Below are positions 1-10,290 of a stretch of 34,896 nucleotides of DNA, one piece after another. The notes under the pieces are model-generated. The model was not told where the DNA came from. It worked only from the letters and a program-made list of their open reading frames with translations, and ran no database searches. The position numbers were made by a program, and so were the translations under genes. The stretch covers positions 1 to 34,896 of the forward strand of contig CANGHD010000020.1 of NCBI GenBank assembly GCA_947453525.1, in the 5' to 3' direction. This DNA comes from Paracoccaceae bacterium (lineage in GTDB: Bacteria > Pseudomonadota > Alphaproteobacteria > Rhodobacterales > Rhodobacteraceae). The stretch's first letter is position 1; each line of letters starts with the position of its first letter.

Positions 1-35
1 ACACGCTCCTGATGTGGCTGCGGTCTCGCGCAGCG

Positions 36-63
36 TTGACTATGGCACAGCCAGACCTTAAAT
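36..63 (+). promoter_or_regulatory. candidate secA promoter in the upstream stretch
   Basis: The first 210 bases hold no gene I can support. A TTGACT hexamer at 36-41 is followed after 16 bases by TTAAAT at 58-63, a plausible but weak sigma-70-like pair about 150 bases ahead of secA. A GGAG at 202-205 is the likely secA ribosome binding site. An open frame from base 2 to a TAA at 59-61 could be the tail of a preceding gene, but it is too short to judge. Confidence 0.25.
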
Positions 64-210
64 CGCACACGTCCCTTTGGAACGGTCCGGGCACAGGGTG
101 GCCAACCTGCCCGGCTCTTCTATTGGGTGACATGGGTGCGGGCAAGGCCAAGCCTCACACGAGCGTGTCAGCACTTGCTGGCGGAATGAATTTGGTCGGG
201 CGGAGTGATG

Positions 211-2976
<2,766 letters not shown>

Positions 2977-2987
2977 GTCAATAAAAT

Positions 2988-3019
2988 CAAGAGGTTAGGA
3001 TATTATTCCCGGCCTCTTG
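2988..3019 (+). terminator. possible secA terminator hairpin
   Basis: CAAGAGG at 2988-2994 pairs perfectly with CCTCTTG at 3013-3019 across an 18-base loop, 12 bases after the secA stop. There is no downstream T-run, so Rho-independent function is uncertain. Confidence 0.35.
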
Positions 3020-3059
3020 CCTATGCGCAAACCCTGCACAATACTGTAAAGTAACGTGT

Positions 3060-3079
3060 TATAGGCAAAGTATAGGCAA
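3060..3079 (+). repeat. 9-bp direct repeat TATAGGCAA
   Basis: TATAGGCAA occurs at 3060-3068 and again at 3071-3079, separated by two bases, within the low-GC stretch. Spacing of about one helical turn would suit a protein-binding or recombination-site repeat, but nothing else supports a function. Confidence 0.4.
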
Positions 3080-3221
3080 CCCCTAGCTGTGACCCTCCAT
3101 GCGTTATGGCCAGATCAAGCATCTGTGCCCGTAACGATGACGCGTCCAAACGTAGCCCATCCTTCAACGTGCCAAGCTTGGTCTGTCTCAAACAGATCAT
3201 AGCCAAGCAAAAGGATTTTAG

Positions 3222-3314
3222 GGCAAGAGTACGATTTATCTGGAAGACAACCTCGCAATCTACAAGCGCGAGAGCACCTACTACAAGCGGCTGAAGACAG
3301 CGCCGCAGCGATAG
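3222..3314 (+). pseudogene. short fragment resembling the N-terminus of a phage-type integrase
   Basis: Between in-frame stops at 3219 and 3312 the sequence reads GKSTIYLEDNLAIYKRES and continues briefly to a TAG. The pattern IYLE-x-NL-x-IYKR resembles the first residues of some tyrosine-recombinase integrases, recalled from family knowledge and not from a search. There is no start codon and no downstream catalytic domain. If real, it is a remnant of an excised or decayed element. Coincidence is quite possible. Confidence 0.2.
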
Positions 3315-3571
3315 GTCTATGGTTCACTGAAGCTGGGGCATTGGAGCCATCACCACCGCAGTGACCGGCCGGATTCAGGATGAGGAAACGCTGACATGGC
3401 CTTGGCCCAGATTCAAATAGCCGTTCGTCGCCAGCCGGGAGCATATTGTGGGGCCACCAAAAGTGGCGCGCTCACGTGGTTGCGGGCTTTGAGCTCTGCC
3501 AAAGGCTACATGCTTTTCGAAGTGCGTCCGGCTGGCATTCCAAAACCATTTTAGCGATTGAGGGCGTCAAG

Positions 3572-5206
3572 ATGCCGTTTCATTCCTTCCGATCAACGAT
3601 CACGACGACGTTTGTCCTGATTTTCTCAGCACTGGCTGGGAGCATATCGCAGGCGCAGGACGTCACTTTTTCAATTGCCAAGCCGAACATGATCGTAGAG
3701 CCCGGCGCGGCACCGGGCCGGACGACGTTGCTGCTTGACGCTTCAGGACTTGACGCCGCAACCGCCCAGGCCACGCTGGCCGATGTGGTTGACAGCGGCA
3801 CGCCCGCACCGCCGGAACTCGACATAAGGTTCAGGGCTGCCGAGATGGCTGCGACCAACGGGGCGCGGCACTGGGTGCTGACCGCCGAGGTGAATGGGCT
3901 GACGACGGAACTTGGCCCGCAAAAGCGCGTTCTGACGCTGCAGTTCGGATCGCGCAGCTATGCGGTGAACTATACTTTGACCGGACATGCGGCCAGCCGC
4001 TTCGCGTGGTCCGTCAAAGTCCCATCGGGCGAAATCAGCCTCAGACCGGGCCAATCAGTTGAAATCGGCATTTCCGTGCAGGGCATTGCCGCAACCGGTG
4101 TCCGGTTGCTGCAAGCCGCCATGATCGAGCAGACAACCCATACGATGCTGCTTAAAGGCTGGCAGCTGTGTGAAACGCCGGCGGGCGACTGCAAATCTGA
4201 TGAACTGTCCATCCCGGCGAATTCGGTCAAGCGTCTCTGGCTGCGTCCGGCCGGCGACGAGACTGTCGTGGGTAAGTTCACTGGTACGGTGGTGATCGGT
4301 GCCGCCCAGAAGCCGGACGGGGAGACGCTGACCCTGTCCATATCCGGTACCTCCGCGAGCCTGCAGTTCTGGGGCGTGATTGTCATACTGTTCGGGCTTG
4401 GACTGGCCTTCTATGTCAACAAGGGTCTGCAGAACCGCATCAATCGCGCTCAGATGCTGTTGCCCGTCGCCCGCCTGCGCGAACGCGCAGCGGGGTTTTC
4501 CGCCCGGCTTGATATGGCCCCCGCCAGTCTGAAGGGACAAACCGGCCTGACCGCCGAAGCTATCCGAGAACTGCTGGACGATCTGTCCGAGCAAGCCCTC
4601 GACAGCCAAGGCTGGCTGCCGGCCAAGATACCCAACCCCTACAAGGCCACGCCGACGGCCATCGAGACCGGCTACAAGACCTATCTGGATGCACGCACGC
4701 GAAAACTCGCCTGGCTGCAGATTCTGATCGCGCAAGGATTCGAGGCGCTTTGGCGCCAGATACCGGCCAACGCGGGCCAAAGTGACATCGATGCCGCGCG
4801 CACCGCCAGTGACGCGCTCGACGCTTTGGCAAGCAAGAGCGCGCCGCCAGACACCACACCCACAGCGGAGATTTCAACAATCCTTGCCGCGTTCAGGACC
4901 AGGGGCATGGAGACGATCGAAAGTTTCCTCGAAATCCCGACGGTCACGTCAACCTCGTTCAAGGATCTCACCGTTGAAATTGGCCGGATGAGCTATGTGG
5001 TCTGGGGCATTTTCGGACTGATCGCCGGAGGATTGGGCACCTACGTCATCATCCTCTCGAACCCCGGCTTCGGTTTGCCGACCGATTTCCTGACTTGCCT
5101 GTTCTGGGGCATCGGTTTGCCGGTCGGGGCACAGCAACTCAGCCAATCCACGGTCGCGACAGCAAGTCAGGCGCTGCAGATACAGGGGCAAGGGACCGCG
5201 AACTGA
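3572..5206 (+). CDS. unrecognised exported membrane protein, 544 aa
   Basis: I do not recognise this family. The product begins with a Sec signal peptide (hydrophobic core about residues 11-24, SQAQD-type cleavage near residue 29). A roughly 235-residue, beta-strand-like extracytoplasmic region follows, with a Cys pair (CETPAGDC) near residue 200. A transmembrane segment lies at about 265-284 (QFWGVIVILFGLGLAFYV). A roughly 190-residue, largely helical and presumably cytoplasmic region with Arg-rich stretches precedes two C-terminal hydrophobic segments near 476-496 and 506-525. An upstream in-frame extension to 3446 exists, but the ATG at 3572 begins the signal peptide and has AGGG at 3561-3564. 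The gene stands alone: it follows the degraded stretch and converges with the RTX gene. Coding character is clear; function is unknown. Confidence 0.82.
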   Translation: MPFHSFRSTITTTFVLIFSALAGSISQAQDVTFSIAKPNMIVEPGAAPGRTTLLLDASGLDAATAQATLADVVDSGTPAPPELDIRFRAAEMAATNGARHWVLTAEVNGLTTELGPQKRVLTLQFGSRSYAVNYTLTGHAASRFAWSVKVPSGEISLRPGQSVEIGISVQGIAATGVRLLQAAMIEQTTHTMLLKGWQLCETPAGDCKSDELSIPANSVKRLWLRPAGDETVVGKFTGTVVIGAAQKPDGETLTLSISGTSASLQFWGVIVILFGLGLAFYVNKGLQNRINRAQMLLPVARLRERAAGFSARLDMAPASLKGQTGLTAEAIRELLDDLSEQALDSQGWLPAKIPNPYKATPTAIETGYKTYLDARTRKLAWLQILIAQGFEALWRQIPANAGQSDIDAARTASDALDALASKSAPPDTTPTAEISTILAAFRTRGMETIESFLEIPTVTSTSFKDLTVEIGRMSYVVWGIFGLIAGGLGTYVIILSNPGFGLPTDFLTCLFWGIGLPVGAQQLSQSTVATASQALQIQGQGTAN

Positions 5207-5270
5207 CCCTTGGCCAAACAGTCCGGTGGGCAGCCATGGCAACCTGCCCGACGACAGCTTTGGTACGATG

Positions 5271-5295
5271 CCCTGCAACCCTTTGGATTGCAGGG
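5271..5295. terminator. hairpin between convergent genes
   Basis: CCCTGCAA at 5271-5278 pairs with TTGCAGGG at 5288-5295 over a 9-base loop, followed on the plus strand by GCTTTGC. It lies 65 bases after the 544-aa gene and 22 bases beyond the RTX stop, so it could end transcription from both sides. Confidence 0.55.
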
Positions 5296-5316
5296 GCTTT
5301 GCATGCAAGGCTCGCG

Positions 5317-6429
5317 TTATAGCAATAGGTCCAGACCCGGATCAATCGCATGAACGCCCTTCAAGAACAGCGCAACATCCGCAGCCCCGTTGCCGTCAAG
5401 GTCAATCTCCAGCGTACCGCCGCCGGGGTGATCGACGAAATGCATCTCGTTCGCCGTGTTGGTGAAGCCTTCGGTTCCGATGAAGGTCAGGTGCAAGGCC
5501 GAGAAGTCCAGCACATCCTCGCCCGATGTGAAGTCTGAGATGATATCGTGGCGACCCGCCCCGATATCCGCTGCCGAGGAGAAGATGAAGGTGTCATCGC
5601 CGCTGCCGCCGGTCAGCTTGTCAGCCCCGGCACCGCCCGTGATGTCATCGTCGCCAACGCCGCCCGCCAGCACATCACTGCCCTGCCCGCCGTCCAGATC
5701 GTCATTTCCAGCGCCACCGCTCAGAATGTCGCGTCCCGCGCCCCCGTCAACACTGTCATCGCCGTCGCCGCCGCTTAGCCGGTCCACCCCATCGCCGCCG
5801 GACAGGTCGTCATTGCCAAGGCCGCCCATCAGTGAATCCTGGCCAAGGTCGCCCGTCAGGCTATCGTCCCCGGTGCCGCCGGACACATTGTCATTGCCGG
5901 TGCCGCCCGAAAGAACATCATTCCCGGCCCCGCTGTCGAGGTGGTCATTCCCGGCGTCACCTTGCAGCGAGTCGCTGCCGGAATCGCCTGTCAGGCTGTC
6001 GTTGCCGTCGCCGCCCACCATACTGTCATTGCCAAGGCCACCGTCGAGGGAATCGTCCCCCGCATCACCACCAAGGTCGTCATCGCCGGCTCCGCCAGAC
6101 AGATCATCATCACCATCGCCGCCCGAGACATGATCGCTGCCGGCCCCGCTGTCGACATGGTCGCGGCCAGCGCCGCCATGCACGTCGTCATCGCCATGAC
6201 CACCGCTCAGGTGGTCATCACCATCCCCGCCTTCCATCGTATCGTTGCCCGCGCCGCCGGTGAGGCTGTCATCGCCAGTACCGCCACCCAAATGGTCATC
6301 TCCACCGCCGCCATGATGGTTTTCGCCCGGCTCGGACAATTTGACTGCAACATGCAAATGGCTCAGATCGGGGGGTTGGCTTGTGGAAAGCGGGATTAGT
6401 CCTTGGTCGTCAATCAGAGAATGTTTCAT
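5317..6429 (-). CDS. RTX (hemolysin-type calcium-binding repeat) secreted protein, 370 aa
   Basis: The product is a glycine/aspartate-rich protein whose residues 39-281 are 27 consecutive nonapeptides of the form xGGxGxDxL, the calcium-binding parallel beta-roll of RTX proteins. The C-terminal domain (about 282-370) resembles serralysin/type I secretion C-termini: [12 protein letters not shown], then a [16 protein letters not shown] block, ending in DLLL. There is no Sec signal and no HExxH protease motif, so type I secretion of a structural or adhesive protein is more likely than an enzyme. I chose the ATG at 6429 ([10 protein letters not shown]) because GAGG sits five bases upstream; a start at 6510 would add 27 residues without such a site. 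The genes of a type I secretion system are not in the window. The neighbouring polysaccharide export gene suggests a matrix role, which is inference. Confidence 0.92.
   Translation of the reverse strand: MKHSLIDDQGLIPLSTSQPPDLSHLHVAVKLSEPGENHHGGGGDDHLGGGTGDDSLTGGAGNDTMEGGDGDDHLSGGHGDDDVHGGAGRDHVDSGAGSDHVSGGDGDDDLSGGAGDDDLGGDAGDDSLDGGLGNDSMVGGDGNDSLTGDSGSDSLQGDAGNDHLDSGAGNDVLSGGTGNDNVSGGTGDDSLTGDLGQDSLMGGLGNDDLSGGDGVDRLSGGDGDDSVDGGAGRDILSGGAGNDDLDGGQGSDVLAGGVGDDDITGGAGADKLTGGSGDDTFIFSSAADIGAGRHDIISDFTSGEDVLDFSALHLTFIGTEGFTNTANEMHFVDHPGGGTLEIDLDGNGAADVALFLKGVHAIDPGLDLLL
5587..6315 (-). repeat. 27-copy, 27-bp-period RTX repeat array
   Basis: The DNA has a strict 27-base period encoding 27 nonapeptides without an interruption or a spacer loop. 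Copies vary at the third, fifth and last residues, so the array is old enough to have diverged but has kept its phase. Confidence 0.9.
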
Positions 6430-6530
6430 GGTAACCTCGGTTGCGGGATGCTGTAACGGATCTGACCGCAGGATTTGCAACCTGCGCACTTCCGAACTTT
6501 CACCTAACAAACAAGGCTTGATTTGGACTT

Positions 6531-6559
6531 AAAAACAGCGGGGCCGCGGCGGCGGCGCT
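6531..6559 (-). terminator. intrinsic terminator of the Wza-like gene
   Basis: Read on the minus strand, a GC-only hairpin region (arms AGCG/CGCT at 6556-6559 and 6537-6540, with an inner GCCGCGGC palindrome at 6543-6550) is followed by five T residues at 6535-6531. It lies about 35 bases past the stop of the 6594-7673 gene and upstream of the RTX gene. Confidence 0.5.
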
Positions 6560-6593
6560 TTTCTTTCATCGATTTTTATGAAGCCGCGCGACC

Positions 6594-7673
6594 TCAGTTG
6601 GTGTTGAGATTCTGGATGAGGTTGATCGGCGTCAGGATGCCGCCCAACAACTGCAAGCTGGGCAGGATTTGCGCAACGGCGCTGTTCCAGTCGCCTAGTT
6701 CTGAGGAAGGCACATAGACCACGTCCCCCGGCTCCAGCGGCAAATCAAGACCCCGCCCGGAGAGGGCCTTTCTGCCATCGAACACGATCAACTCGCCCGT
6801 GGTGGGGGAATTGCTGCGCACGATCCGGATACCACCTAACTGGGCCACGCCAGAGATTGGCCCCCCCGCCATCGACAGGACCTGCAACAGCGTGCGCCCC
6901 TCTGCGCCATAGGCGACGGCCTGCGGAGAGCCGACAGCGCCGATCACATAGACCGACATATCCTGCTTGCGCGGGGCGAAGATCACGTCGCGCGGCTTGA
7001 TCCAGACATTCTGGCTGAAATCGCCGTTGCGCAGCAAGGCGTTGAGGTCAACCGTGCAGACATGGTTGTCGCGCAGCAGCCGTGCGCCAGGCAGGTAGGC
7101 ATCGGCTGACAAGCCACCGGCCAAAGCGAGCGCCTGCAGGATATCGGTGGCGCCGGTCATGTACTTGACGCCGGACTGATTGAATTCGCCAAGAAAATAC
7201 ATCGGAGCACTTTGTGCCTCAACCAGTTCGACGGTGACCCAAGGGTTGATCAGATTGGCCTTGTAGGCCTCTTTCAACTGCGCCTGAATGTCGCGCGTGG
7301 TCTTTCCGGCGACCTTGACCAACTCCACCATGGGCAATTGGACATAGCCCGCGTCGTCCACCCGGGCGGTGATGTCGGTCATCCCGGCTTCACCGAAGAT
7401 GTTGAACTTGAGGTTGTCTCCCGGCCCCACCAGATAACCCCCCGGGGGCGCATAGCCGCCCTTGCTGGAGGACTTCAGGCTGGTCGCCAGTTTGGCTCCG
7501 CCGCAGACTGGCGTGTGGGCCAAAGCGGTTGGTGCGGCGTTGACTGGGATTCGTTCGACCACGCCCGCTGTCTCTGGTCCGGCGATCTTGGGCAGGTCTT
7601 GGGGCACGTTCGGCACGCAGGCGGACAGCAGCAGCACTGCAGCAACGCGTTCCCAGCCAAAAAACCTACTCAT
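6594..7673 (-). CDS. Wza-like polysaccharide export outer-membrane lipoprotein
   Basis: This is the outer-membrane export component (OPX/Wza family) of an EPS secretion machine. The 359-residue product has a lipoprotein signal with lipobox L-S-A-C and the lipidated Cys at residue 19. The polysaccharide-export domain spans about residues 78-152 (YLVGPGDNLKFNIFG onward). Two SLBB-type beta-grasp repeats follow, near 157-240 and 243-330. I placed the start at the ATG 7673 (MSRFFGWERV) because AAGG lies nine bases upstream; the ATG at 7679 (MPMSRFF) is possible but only three bases from that site. It is transcribed away from the EPS operon, sharing the 132-base divergent region. Partners would be the Wzc-like protein at 17966 and the flippase/polymerase genes. 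Confidence 0.92.
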   Translation of the reverse strand: MSRFFGWERVAAVLLLSACVPNVPQDLPKIAGPETAGVVERIPVNAAPTALAHTPVCGGAKLATSLKSSSKGGYAPPGGYLVGPGDNLKFNIFGEAGMTDITARVDDAGYVQLPMVELVKVAGKTTRDIQAQLKEAYKANLINPWVTVELVEAQSAPMYFLGEFNQSGVKYMTGATDILQALALAGGLSADAYLPGARLLRDNHVCTVDLNALLRNGDFSQNVWIKPRDVIFAPRKQDMSVYVIGAVGSPQAVAYGAEGRTLLQVLSMAGGPISGVAQLGGIRIVRSNSPTTGELIVFDGRKALSGRGLDLPLEPGDVVYVPSSELGDWNSAVAQILPSLQLLGGILTPINLIQNLNTN

Positions 7674-7805
7674 CGGCATAGCCCTTAATCCCAATGGACA
7701 GTCTTATGCGCTGATCGGTCGTCGCCCTATCCCGCCTGTCATAAGACACGTCAGTTCGGCACTGGTATTGCAGCCCCGAACGCAAACATAAAGTCCGAAA
7801 AAATC
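7674..7805. promoter_or_regulatory. divergent EPS promoter region with an 8-bp dyad
   Basis: This 132-base gap separates the Wza-like gene from the rightward EPS operon and must hold both promoters. GTCTTATG at 7701-7708 and CATAAGAC at 7740-7747 form a perfect 8-base inverted repeat with a 31-base spacer, so the half-site starts lie 39 bases apart, close to four helical turns. This suits binding of a dimeric regulator at two faces, perhaps with looping. No strong -35/-10 pair stands out. Confidence 0.45.
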
Positions 7806-9056
7806 ATGATCTCCCTTCTGAACGCGGCTCCGGATACCGGCAACCAAGGGGTTAGCGCCCTGTGCATGTCGGCCGTTGCCGGACTGAGCCGCCGCAAGAT
7901 CGAGCCGGTGGCGGTTGCCGACCACGGCAAGGGCCACCGGAAAGCGGACTGGGGCTTTGCCAAGGTCGACCTGATCGGCCTGAGCAACACGCGCCGCTAC
8001 TGGCGTTCGGAGAACCTTGTGGGCGTGCGTGCCATGGCCCGCATGGGCGGGATGTACTCGCCCACCGCCCGGGTGATTGCCCGCAGCAAAGCCATTCTGG
8101 ACGTGTCGGGCGGCGACAGTTTCACCGATCTGTACGGGACCAAGCGCTTCCGGACCATGGTGCTGTCCAAGCAACTGGCGCTGGATTCGGGCAAGAAGCT
8201 GATCCTGCTGCCGCAGACCCTCGGACCGTTCAACGATCCGGAATGCCGCGCGGAAGCGGTGGATATCCTGAAGGCCGCCGATGCCGTCTGGCTGCGCGAC
8301 AGGGGCAGCTACACGTTCATGCAAAACATGCTGGGCGCCGCCTTCAACCCCGAAAAGCACCGGTTGGGGCTGGATATGGCCGTGGCCCTGCCGCAGGTGG
8401 CGCCGCAGTCCGGGCTTTCGGGCCTCGTCGAGGGCTGGCTGAACGGCGCGCGGGATTTCCCGGTCATCGGCCTCAACGTCTCGGGCCTGTTGTCGATGGA
8501 ACCTTTGACTGCACAAAAGACCTTCCGTCTGGCCGACCGTCATGACCGTCAGCTAGAGGTCGCCTGCCGCGCCGTTCTGAACCTGAACCCCACCATGCGC
8601 CTGTTGCTGGTGCCGCATGTCCATCAGGCCGAAGGGGCGCCGGAAAGCGATCTGTCCGCCTCGCGCGGTCTGAAGGCGCGGCTGGGGGCGGATTATGCCC
8701 ACCGGATCGAGATCATCGAAGGCTGCCCGAATGCGATGGAACTGAAATGGATTCTGGCCCGGCTGGATTGGTTCGCTGGGGCCCGGATGCATGCCACGAT
8801 CGGAGCGTTTTCCTCGGGCACCCCGACATTGGGTCTGGGCTATTCCGACAAAGCGGCTGGCGTGTTCGATCAATGCGGCATCGGCGAGCAAGTGGCGGAC
8901 TTACGCCAGCTTGACGCGGCCGATCTTGCGCGTGCCATGGTGATATCGGTCAACAATCGCGCGGAAACCAAGGTCAGGCTCGCGGGTCTGGTGGCGGGTC
9001 TTCGCCAGCGGGCCGAGGCGCAGATGGATGCGATTGCCGGACAGATCGAGGCCTGA
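7806..9056 (+). CDS. polysaccharide pyruvyl transferase family protein
   Basis: Members of this family (PF04230-type) add pyruvate ketals to sugars of exopolysaccharides, usually from phosphoenolpyruvate. The 416-residue product carries family landmarks: an N-terminal NQGVSAL at 13-19, a LDVSGGDSFTDLYG block around 98-111, LLPQTLGPF in the middle, and the C-terminal GARMHATIGAFSSGTP region with ARMH at 326-329. No signal peptide or membrane segment is seen, as expected for a cytoplasmic enzyme acting on lipid-linked units. It is the first gene of the long EPS operon. The next start codon lies one base beyond its stop. The family is clear; the sugar acceptor is unknown. Confidence 0.88.
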   Translation: MISLLNAAPDTGNQGVSALCMSAVAGLSRRKIEPVAVADHGKGHRKADWGFAKVDLIGLSNTRRYWRSENLVGVRAMARMGGMYSPTARVIARSKAILDVSGGDSFTDLYGTKRFRTMVLSKQLALDSGKKLILLPQTLGPFNDPECRAEAVDILKAADAVWLRDRGSYTFMQNMLGAAFNPEKHRLGLDMAVALPQVAPQSGLSGLVEGWLNGARDFPVIGLNVSGLLSMEPLTAQKTFRLADRHDRQLEVACRAVLNLNPTMRLLLVPHVHQAEGAPESDLSASRGLKARLGADYAHRIEIIEGCPNAMELKWILARLDWFAGARMHATIGAFSSGTPTLGLGYSDKAAGVFDQCGIGEQVADLRQLDAADLARAMVISVNNRAETKVRLAGLVAGLRQRAEAQMDAIAGQIEA

Positions 9057-9057
9057 G

Positions 9058-10290
9058 ATGTCCGTCGGAATCACGGGGCGCGCCATGGCATGGTCGGTGC
9101 CTTTCCTGTCAGAGATTGGCGCTTTGCTGCGATCTGTTGTCCTGGCCTGGGCAACCGGACCTGAGGAACTGGGCCGCGCCATGATCTTGGTTCTGGTGCT
9201 GCGCCTGACCGAGATGATCAGCGATATCGGCGTGGAACGCCTGCTGATGATCTCTCGCGATGGCGATGACCCGCGCTTCTTGTCGGCCTTGCAGGGTGCT
9301 GCGCTGCTACGCGGGCTGGCGATGGCGGTGATGCTGCTGGCCCTGGCGGCTCCGATGGCCTTGCTGCTGCCCGACGGGGCGAGCCTTGGCGAATACACGG
9401 CGCTGGCCGTCATTCCACTGATGAGGGCCTTCCTGCACCTTGACTACCGACTGGCCGAGCGGAACTTTTCCTACCTGCCGTTGGCACAAGTCGAGGGCGG
9501 CTCGGTCCTGGTAATGCTGGTGTCGCTTCCGCTGATCGGACATCTGGTTCCGAACCACCGGGCGATGCTGTTGGCCCTGATCGTGCAGGCGGCTGCTCAG
9601 GTCGCCCTGTCGCATCGGGTGGCCCATCGCCGCTGGATCATGCATTTCGACCGGGCAGTCCTGCACCACGCCGCTCGTTTTGGCGCGCCATTGGTCATCA
9701 ACGCCTTCCTGATGTTCCTGACCTTTCAGGCCGACCGCCTGATCGTGGCGGGCTGGTTCGGCTGGACCGAGGTCGGCATCTATGGCGTGGCCTTGCAACT
9801 GGCCAGCCTTCCGGCACAGATCACCGGCCGTGCTGCGGGGTCCTTGCTGGCACCGCGGTTGCGGGTGGCGCTGCAGAGTGACACGCTGCGTCCGGTGGTC
9901 AAAGCAGCGGTTCAGGTTCATGTCGCCCTTGCCGGGGCCTTCGCCTTCGGCTTCGCGATTCTGGCGCCCCATGCCATCGCATTGGTCTATGGCGCGCAGT
10001 TTCGCCCCTCGTTTCCCCTCGCCTTGGCGTTGGGTCTGGCGGCTGCTTTCCGCATCCTGCGCACCCCGCATTCGCAACTGGCTGTCGCCTCCGGCCGCAC
10101 CGGCGACCCGGCCCGCGCCAACATCTGGCGGGCCCTCGCGCTGGGGCCCGCGGTTGGCCTTGCCGCCATGGGTCAGCCTCTGCTGACGGTCGCGATGGCC
10201 GCTACGGTCGGCGAGATGGTGGCGACCCTGCGCGCGCATGCCCTGATGCAACTGAGCTTCAAACCGATGCCCGAGGAGGCCCTCCTGTGA
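9058..10290 (+). CDS. Wzx-like polysaccharide flippase
   Basis: The 410-residue, strongly hydrophobic product has about twelve predicted membrane segments, typical of the MATE/MOP oligosaccharide flippases that turn undecaprenyl-diphosphate-linked repeat units across the inner membrane. The family-like opening (SEIGALLRSVVLAWATG), the internal ADRLIVAGWFG and YGVALQLASLPAQ segments support this. The ATG at 9058 is preferred over an upstream in-frame start at 9028 because GAGG precedes it by six bases and it begins just after the previous stop. The end overlaps the next gene by four bases (GTGA). Substrate specificity cannot be read from sequence. Confidence 0.88.
   Translation: MSVGITGRAMAWSVPFLSEIGALLRSVVLAWATGPEELGRAMILVLVLRLTEMISDIGVERLLMISRDGDDPRFLSALQGAALLRGLAMAVMLLALAAPMALLLPDGASLGEYTALAVIPLMRAFLHLDYRLAERNFSYLPLAQVEGGSVLVMLVSLPLIGHLVPNHRAMLLALIVQAAAQVALSHRVAHRRWIMHFDRAVLHHAARFGAPLVINAFLMFLTFQADRLIVAGWFGWTEVGIYGVALQLASLPAQITGRAAGSLLAPRLRVALQSDTLRPVVKAAVQVHVALAGAFAFGFAILAPHAIALVYGAQFRPSFPLALALGLAAAFRILRTPHSQLAVASGRTGDPARANIWRALALGPAVGLAAMGQPLLTVAMAATVGEMVATLRAHALMQLSFKPMPEEALL

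Larger units (their letters stand above)
2977..3571. other. gene-poor stretch after secA, possible decayed insertion
   Basis: About 600 bases separate secA from the next gene. They are less GC-rich than the flanks and have no open frame with convincing codon use. They contain the secA hairpin, a 9-base direct repeat at 3060-3079 and a short integrase-like peptide fragment at 3222-3314. Short open frames here (for example 3106-3294 plus and 3115-3444 minus) show no recognisable family or third-position GC bias, and I do not call them genes. Confidence 0.5.

Noticed and set aside
1-130. Possible minus-strand gene start diverging from secA
   Set aside because: An open frame from an ATG at 132 to the window edge gives no recognisable protein in 43 codons.
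3106-3294. Short open frame in the gap after secA
   Set aside because: Weak codon bias, no ribosome binding site and no recognisable domain.
5456-6133. Plus-strand Ser/Pro-rich repetitive open frame opposite the RTX gene
   Set aside because: The SPP-type repeats are the reverse complement of the Gly-Asp RTX codons; the RTX reading has the known motif, start and C-terminal domain.
5587-6315. Regular 27-base repeats considered as a CRISPR or satellite array
   Set aside because: The repeats are contiguous, without spacers, and encode RTX nonapeptides in frame.
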